Of a DNA stretch of 64,000 bases, positions 57,088 through 64,000 are shown piece after piece. The position numbers and the translations under genes are program-made. The notes beneath the pieces were generated by a model. It did no database searches. It saw nothing but the letters and a program-made list of their open reading frames with translations, and was not told where the DNA came from. How positions within the stretch are numbered: the stretch's first letter is position 1; every line of letters begins with the position of its first letter. This stretch comes from Pseudomonas sp. p1(2021b) (lineage in GTDB: Bacteria; Pseudomonadota; Gammaproteobacteria; Pseudomonadales; Pseudomonadaceae): contig NZ_CP083746.1 in the NCBI RefSeq assembly GCF_020151015.1, positions 5,114,501 to 5,178,500 of the forward strand, given 5' to 3'.

Positions 57088-57309
57088 ATGAAATTTGTCA
57101 AATCTATCGCTATTGGCAGCCTGCTGCTTGGTCTCGTGGGTACCGCTTACGCTGAAGGTGGTTACGAACGAGCGAAACAGTTCCAGGAAAACTTCCGAAA
57201 TGAACAGGCTCGCTTATGGAGCGACGATTCTTCGGACCAGAACAAACAACAAGTCGCTCAAGAGCAAAAGAAAGAAAGCAAGGATGGTAAGGAACAAGCC
57301 GATAACTAA
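57088..57309 (+). CDS. Small exported protein, PtrA-like
   Basis: A 73-residue precursor with a signal peptide MKFVKSIAIGSLLLGLVGTAYA followed by a Lys/Gln/Asp/Glu-rich mature peptide of about 51 residues (EGGYERAKQFQENFRNEQAR). The AEGG-xxR start and length resemble the PtrA N-terminal family of copper-induced periplasmic proteins. No cysteines. It has its own promoter and a terminator. Probably an envelope-stress or metal-buffering peptide; not proven. Confidence 0.65.
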   Translation: MKFVKSIAIGSLLLGLVGTAYAEGGYERAKQFQENFRNEQARLWSDDSSDQNKQQVAQEQKKESKDGKEQADN

Positions 57310-57350
57310 ACGGCGGTTAAATAGGACTTTAAATGACGAAAGCAATCGAC

Positions 57351-57380
57351 AAAAAAGCCAGGGTAAAACCTGGTTTTTTT
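57351..57380 (+). terminator. Terminator after the small exported protein gene
   Basis: AAAAAAGCCAGG-GTAAAA-CCTGGTTTTTTT, beginning 41 bases after the stop. Confidence 0.8.
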
Positions 57381-57381
57381 G

Positions 57382-57782
57382 TGTCTGGAATTTTACCTTC
57401 GTTTGTACGAGGCGTTTCCGCATTACTGTCTCCGACCAGACCTTCGGTACCTTGCTTGGCGTCTTTCCAACGGCACAGCAACAGCTGACTGGCGTTCGCT
57501 TCGGTGATCTCGACACAGCCCAGGTTGGCAGGCAGCTCAGCATTGCTGTCGAGTAAGCGCCGGGACAGGTAGAATGAGCTGTCACGAGGCCACTTTGCTG
57601 GGTACTGGATGTTTTCGGACTTCCCGCTGCTGTAGAACTCCGAGGAATTCGAGCGGCGACCAGGGTAGATCAGAGGGGCCGATTGAGCACATTCAACCAG
57701 GCCTGAACGACATCTCGCTGGTTCTGAGGCCTCTGCATCAACACCCCGGCATAGATGATGTCGACGCCGATGATTGGCAGTA
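57382..57782. other. Degenerate coding remnants on the minus strand
   Basis: No intact gene. Two stretches look formerly coding on the minus strand: one frame from about 57855 to a stop at 57670 with a membrane-like segment (ALILPIIGVDIIYAGVLM), and a second open frame from about 57660 to a stop at 57329 containing PAKWPRDSSFYLSRRLLDSN and GCVEITEANASQLLLCRWKD, without a start codon. I do not recognise either. Confidence 0.4.
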
Positions 57783-58043
57783 TCAACGCTCGCGGCGGCG
57801 CCCTGGTGATCCTTCGGCCAACCTCATTGATCCGACCGGACAGGAGCAACGCCGAGACAGGTACAGAACCAGCGGCAGCCAGTCGATCAGCCCTAGTTTT
57901 CCTGCGAGCGCTCCGGCTCCGAGCAGGGCACCACAGATCAGCGCGAAAACCAGCTCGGTGTTCATGCCAAAGATGCCGTCGTGCTCATGGCTCAGCCCTT
58001 CATGCTCTGCTTGGTCATCTGGGCGTTCAAGCGAACTTTTCAT
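57783..58043 (-). pseudogene. Truncated heavy-metal P-type ATPase (N-terminus only)
   Basis: The first ~63 residues (MKSSLERPDDQAEHEGLSHE, then HDGIFGMNTELVFALICGAL) resemble the His-rich N-terminus and first membrane helix of Zn/Cd-type P1B ATPases (CadA/ZntA/CzcP). A good AAGGGACGAG precedes the ATG. After LPLVLYLS the frame diverges into unrelated Arg-rich sequence and stops at 57783; no phosphorylation (DKTG) or CPC motif is present. About 90 percent of the gene is lost. Confidence 0.65.
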
Positions 58044-58073
58044 AACTCGTCCCTTCTGGGGGGCAAGACTATA

Positions 58074-58090
58074 AACTGCTCTATGCAGTT
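58074..58090. promoter_or_regulatory. Palindrome in the promoter of the truncated ATPase gene
   Basis: AACTGC-TCTAT-GCAGTT, 31 bases upstream of the ATPase start, in the position of a MerR-family (ZntR/CadR-like) operator. Inferred from symmetry and position. Confidence 0.4.
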
Positions 58091-58249
58091 GAAAGACATT
58101 ACTGTTGTGTAGTTGAGATTTATTTCACAGCTAACCCAGGGGCAGTCATTAAGGCATCTAGCCTAAATGACGTTCATCGAGCTCAATAAAAAATGCCAGG
58201 CACTGCCTGGCATTTATGAATTCTCTAAGTATTCTACTCACAGCAATTA

Positions 58250-58573
58250 CTACTTGTTGTTGATGCATTGCGAGTACATGGAGTAGCGAACCGTCTTAAG
58301 CGTACCCTGAGAGTCCTCGAAGGTCATCAATCGCGGGTAAACTTGGCAGGTACGCGGGTCTTGGGACTGACGCACGAATTTCGCAACATCGATCTTCATG
58401 CCGTAATTGTAGTCCTGGATCTCCGGCATCGGTTTGCCATTTCTCTCGGCATAGTTCGCTACAGCAGTCTGATGCTCCTTGATGTATTGCAGCTGCTTGC
58501 TTTCAGAGTAAGTATAAGCCTGCGAAGCCATCGAGAACATAACAAGTGCAGCAGCAACAATTAGCTTTTTCAT
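58250..58573 (-). CDS. DUF2790 exported small protein (second paralogue)
   Basis: A 107-residue protein with a signal peptide MKKLIVAAALVMFSMASQA and the DUF2790 core NGKPMPEIQDYNYGMKIDVA, then DPRTCQVYPRLMTFEDSQG and SQCINNK with the conserved Cys pair. It is a paralogue of the gene at 50672, sharing the Tyr-Gly-Met block and cysteines. It has a related promoter. Probably periplasmic and metal-induced; function unknown. Confidence 0.88.
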   Translation of the reverse strand: MKKLIVAAALVMFSMASQAYTYSESKQLQYIKEHQTAVANYAERNGKPMPEIQDYNYGMKIDVAKFVRQSQDPRTCQVYPRLMTFEDSQGTLKTVRYSMYSQCINNK

Positions 58574-58608
58574 AGGAACCTCTCAAATTCAAATCATCTC
58601 GGGCGTAA

Positions 58609-58655
58609 CTTTAGCAACGCAGAGGCATCACCGGCATGACGAGAAACTTACAATT
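58609..58655 (-). promoter_or_regulatory. Promoter of the second DUF2790 gene, same box spacing
   Basis: On the minus strand AATTGTAAGT begins at 58655 and CTAAAG begins 41 bases later at 58614, the same distance as in the promoter at 56986. The TTGTCGTTAGC segment between them is not conserved here. Confidence 0.5.
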
Positions 58656-58687
58656 TTGAAAGGTAAGTGCATCTATTTCATATAAAA

Positions 58688-58720
58688 CAAAAAACCCACA
58701 ACGCGTGTTGTGGGTTTTTG
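58688..58720. terminator. Terminator of the czcCBA operon
   Basis: AACCCACAAC-GCGT-GTTGTGGGTT with A- and T-runs at its borders, 17 bases after the czcA stop on the minus strand; it may also act in the other direction. Confidence 0.85.
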
Positions 58721-58732
58721 TATCTGGGGGGA

Positions 58733-61900
<3,168 letters not shown>

Positions 61901-61918
61901 TCATCCTGTCAGTTCGCA

Positions 61919-63199
61919 TCAGTGACTGTGCTCGGCAGAGGCTTTGCCGAGCTCAGACTTGAGTGTGAAGCTGCCATTGGTAGCCACTTGAGCGCCCGCT
62001 TCGATGCCGTCCGTGATTTCCACGTACCCACTGTCACGGCGGCCCAGCTTTACTGGGCGGGTGTCGAAGCCCTCGGCGGTGCGTACGAAGACCGATGGTT
62101 TGTCCTCAACGGTCTGCACGGCGTGTTCCGGGACAGCCACCGCCACGCGATCAGTCTGGGACGTGACTGCGATGTTCACGAAAAGACCAGGACGCCAGGC
62201 CCCGTTGGGATTGGTCAACGTAACGCGGACGGTCGCTGCTCGGTTTTGCTCGCCCAACAGGCTGCCGACATAACCCACCTTGCCCTCGACCTCCACGTTC
62301 ATGTCAGGTGAGGAAACCTTCACGGCGCGGCCGGTAGTGACCTTGGCCAAATCGGTAGGCGGTACAGCGAAAGTGGCCCAAACTTGGTTAAGGTCGGACA
62401 GAATAAAGGCGTTAGTCGCCTCGCTGACGACTTCCCCGACGGTCAAGTGTTTCTCCACCACTACGGCGTCAAAGGGAGCCCTGAGTTCGTAACGGTTACC
62501 GCCTACCGAATTGACCGAGGCACCGATCGCGCTGACTTTTTGCTTGGCGTTGGCCAGAGAGATTTCGGCTTCCTGCAGCGCCTGGCGAGCCTGGAGGTAG
62601 TCCTGCTCCGCAGAAATCTTGTCCTGCCAGAGCTGCTTCTCTCGGCTAAAAGTCACGCGCGCAAGTTCGACACGACGCTGAGCGGCTTGTTGCTCGCTGC
62701 GCAGGTCAGAGATCTGCTGGCTGGCAATCACCGCAAGGACTTGACCCTTCTTGACGGACTCACCCAAATTCGCCTGGACTGTTTCGACAACGCCTGGAAC
62801 GCGAGGAACAACGTGCGCAGTGCGGTCCTCGTCAAAACGAATCTCACCCGGGAAGCTCACGACGGTTCCCAAATCACGAGGCGCTGCCGATTCCAGAGTC
62901 ACGCCAGCTGCTTTGATCTGTTCAGCACTAAGGGTTAGCTTACCTTCTTCCTCACCGCCCTCTTCACTGTGGCCCTCCTCGCCATGACCTTCTTCACCGT
63001 GCCCATCTTCACTATGCTCCGCTTCACTGTTCTCTTTGTTAGCTGATCCGGCCTTCTTGTCATGGCCATGACCATCGTCAGCACCATGTTCTGCGTTAGT
63101 CGCCGCTTGTTGATCGGAACTGCTGTTCCAGGCGAGGCTGCCAAATCCAAGGATTGCCACAGCGGCTACCGCGAGGGCGATCTTGCGTTTGTTTTCCAT
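61919..63199 (-). CDS. czcB: Periplasmic adaptor CzcB of the heavy-metal RND pump
   Basis: A 426-residue membrane fusion protein with an N-terminal anchor (ALAVAAVAILGFGSLAWNSS). Residues about 37-87 are a His/Glu/Asp-rich linker (HGADDGHGHDKK to EEGHSEEGG) able to bind metal. Then come the lipoyl halves (VVPRVPGVVETVQANLGESV), the alpha-hairpin (QQAAQRRVELARVTF) and the beta-barrel (GKVGYVGSLLGEQNRAATVR). It joins CzcA to CzcC. It starts 24 bases before czcA in the operon. Confidence 0.95.
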   Translation of the reverse strand: MENKRKIALAVAAVAILGFGSLAWNSSSDQQAATNAEHGADDGHGHDKKAGSANKENSEAEHSEDGHGEEGHGEEGHSEEGGEEEGKLTLSAEQIKAAGVTLESAAPRDLGTVVSFPGEIRFDEDRTAHVVPRVPGVVETVQANLGESVKKGQVLAVIASQQISDLRSEQQAAQRRVELARVTFSREKQLWQDKISAEQDYLQARQALQEAEISLANAKQKVSAIGASVNSVGGNRYELRAPFDAVVVEKHLTVGEVVSEATNAFILSDLNQVWATFAVPPTDLAKVTTGRAVKVSSPDMNVEVEGKVGYVGSLLGEQNRAATVRVTLTNPNGAWRPGLFVNIAVTSQTDRVAVAVPEHAVQTVEDKPSVFVRTAEGFDTRPVKLGRRDSGYVEITDGIEAGAQVATNGSFTLKSELGKASAEHSH

Positions 63200-63268
63200 T
63201 GCTACTCCTGCTGATCGTAGGCACCGGCAGGTTTAAACGCCGAGTGCCGAGAAAAATGTATGCCCCGT

Positions 63269-64000
63269 TCAGCGTGCGCCGGCGGTCGAGCCTACTTCGC
63301 CATAAACCCTTTCTACTTGCGCACGCGCATTGGTCGCCGCTGCCAGCGAGTCGAGATACTGGCCACGAGCAAGGATCAAGGTGCGCTGGGCGTCCAGTAC
63401 TTCGATAAAGCCGAATTTCCCCATCTCGAATCCGCGGGTTGCGGTATCCACGGCCTGCTGGGCTGAGGGCAGAATGGTCTTGTCGTAGGACTCAACTTCT
63501 TGCATGGCGGTGGACCACTGGTTCAGCGCGGTTTGGGTTTGGGCGCGCAATCTCAACTCGACAGCGTTACGCAGGTCGCGGGCCTGATCGGCACGTCGAG
63601 AAGCGGAAAGAATGTTGCCTTGGTTACGATCAAACAGCGGCAAAGGCATGGACAGACCAACGACATTGACTCGCTCGCGCACCGAGCGGTCGTACTGGCT
63701 ACCCACGCTTACCGTGAGGTTTGGAATACGCTGAGCTTTTTCTGCGCCAAGCGAGGCATCGCTCTTATCAATCTCCACCACTGCCTGCCGCATTTCCGGA
63801 GTCTGATCGAGCTTTGCCAGCAACTCTTCAGTGCGCGGCGGCAAGCCAGGAGACAAGGTTGGTGATTCAAGGCGATCGAATATGGTCACAGAACTCCCCG
63901 TGACTTGGGCGAGTTGCTGGTAAGCATTCGCTTTTTCCGTTTCGGCGCGACGGACCTGCAACCGGGCTTCAGCCAGTTGAACCTGGGCGCGGGTAGCCTC
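63269..64000 (-). CDS. czcC: Outer-membrane channel CzcC of the heavy-metal RND pump, 5' part beyond window
   Basis: The C-terminal 243 residues of a TolC-like outer-membrane factor. Coiled-coil repeats such as RRADQARDLRNAVELRLRAQ and YDKTILPSAQQAVDTATRGF with GKFGFIEVLDAQRTLILARG are typical. The frame is open to the window edge, and the first half and start lie beyond 64000. It precedes czcB by 69 bases. Confidence 0.93.
   Translation of the reverse strand, partial: EATRAQVQLAEARLQVRRAETEKANAYQQLAQVTGSSVTIFDRLESPTLSPGLPPRTEELLAKLDQTPEMRQAVVEIDKSDASLGAEKAQRIPNLTVSVGSQYDRSVRERVNVVGLSMPLPLFDRNQGNILSASRRADQARDLRNAVELRLRAQTQTALNQWSTAMQEVESYDKTILPSAQQAVDTATRGFEMGKFGFIEVLDAQRTLILARGQYLDSLAAATNARAQVERVYGEVGSTAGAR

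Overview
The window reads as the chromosome of a Pseudomonas of the P. putida group. It is GC-rich, the pyruvate carboxylase is split into two subunits next to a LysR gene, a hexR/zwf pair is divergent, uvrD, pdxY, cls, cfa and lpd follow in an order I recall from P. putida, and many REP-type inverted repeats (core GCGGGACAAGCCCGC) lie between genes. That placement rests on recalled family knowledge and gene order, since no search was run. I saw no rRNA, tRNA or CRISPR array.

Backbone, 1-30660. In order: the end of a polyamine-binding protein; a MocR regulator divergent from a PaiB-like gene and two acetyltransferases; pyruvate carboxylase oadA/pycA with a divergent LysR regulator; a HexR-type repressor divergent from a glucose-6-phosphate dehydrogenase with a HexR palindrome between them; uvrD; a Tim44-domain protein; a SUKH protein; a CPA2 antiporter; a thioesterase; pdxY; two CobW/COG0523 GTPases and folE2 around a Zur-type box; a DUF3617 protein; cardiolipin synthase; cyclopropane fatty acid synthase; dihydrolipoamide dehydrogenase; a quaternary-amine binding protein; an esterase. 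REP elements occur only here.

Island, 30660 to the window end. A REP is cut off near 30660 and is followed by four same-orientation copies of TGTCACA, which look like the TnsB-site end of a Tn7-like element. Metal-resistance cargo follows. An eight-gene minus-strand arsenic operon (LMW-phosphatase arsC2, arsR, arsC, acr3, arsH, a CX5R phosphatase, gap, arsJ) is divergent from a second arsR and a truncated arsO. Next come a 42-residue lysine-rich gene, an eptA-like phosphoethanolamine transferase, a His-rich zinc-ribbon protein and czcD. An intact Tn3-family mercury transposon (41866-50220, target duplication AAGCA) carries tnpA, tnpR, a res region, an EAL protein and merEDAPTR. After it lie a czcRS-like two-component system, three small exported proteins with matching promoter architecture, an IS66-family element (53927-56308, target duplication GGCGTTTC) that splits a coiled-coil membrane protein gene, a truncated P-type ATPase, and czcA, czcB and the end of czcC.

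How it works together. Arsenate can be reduced by ArsC and expelled as arsenite by Acr3, or esterified by the GAPDH and exported by ArsJ; ArsH handles organoarsenicals. Mercury is imported and reduced by Mer. Zn/Cd/Co are expelled by CzcD (inner membrane) and CzcCBA (across the envelope), probably under CzcRS, whose likely box (AATTGTAATT or close variants) recurs upstream of the small exported proteins.
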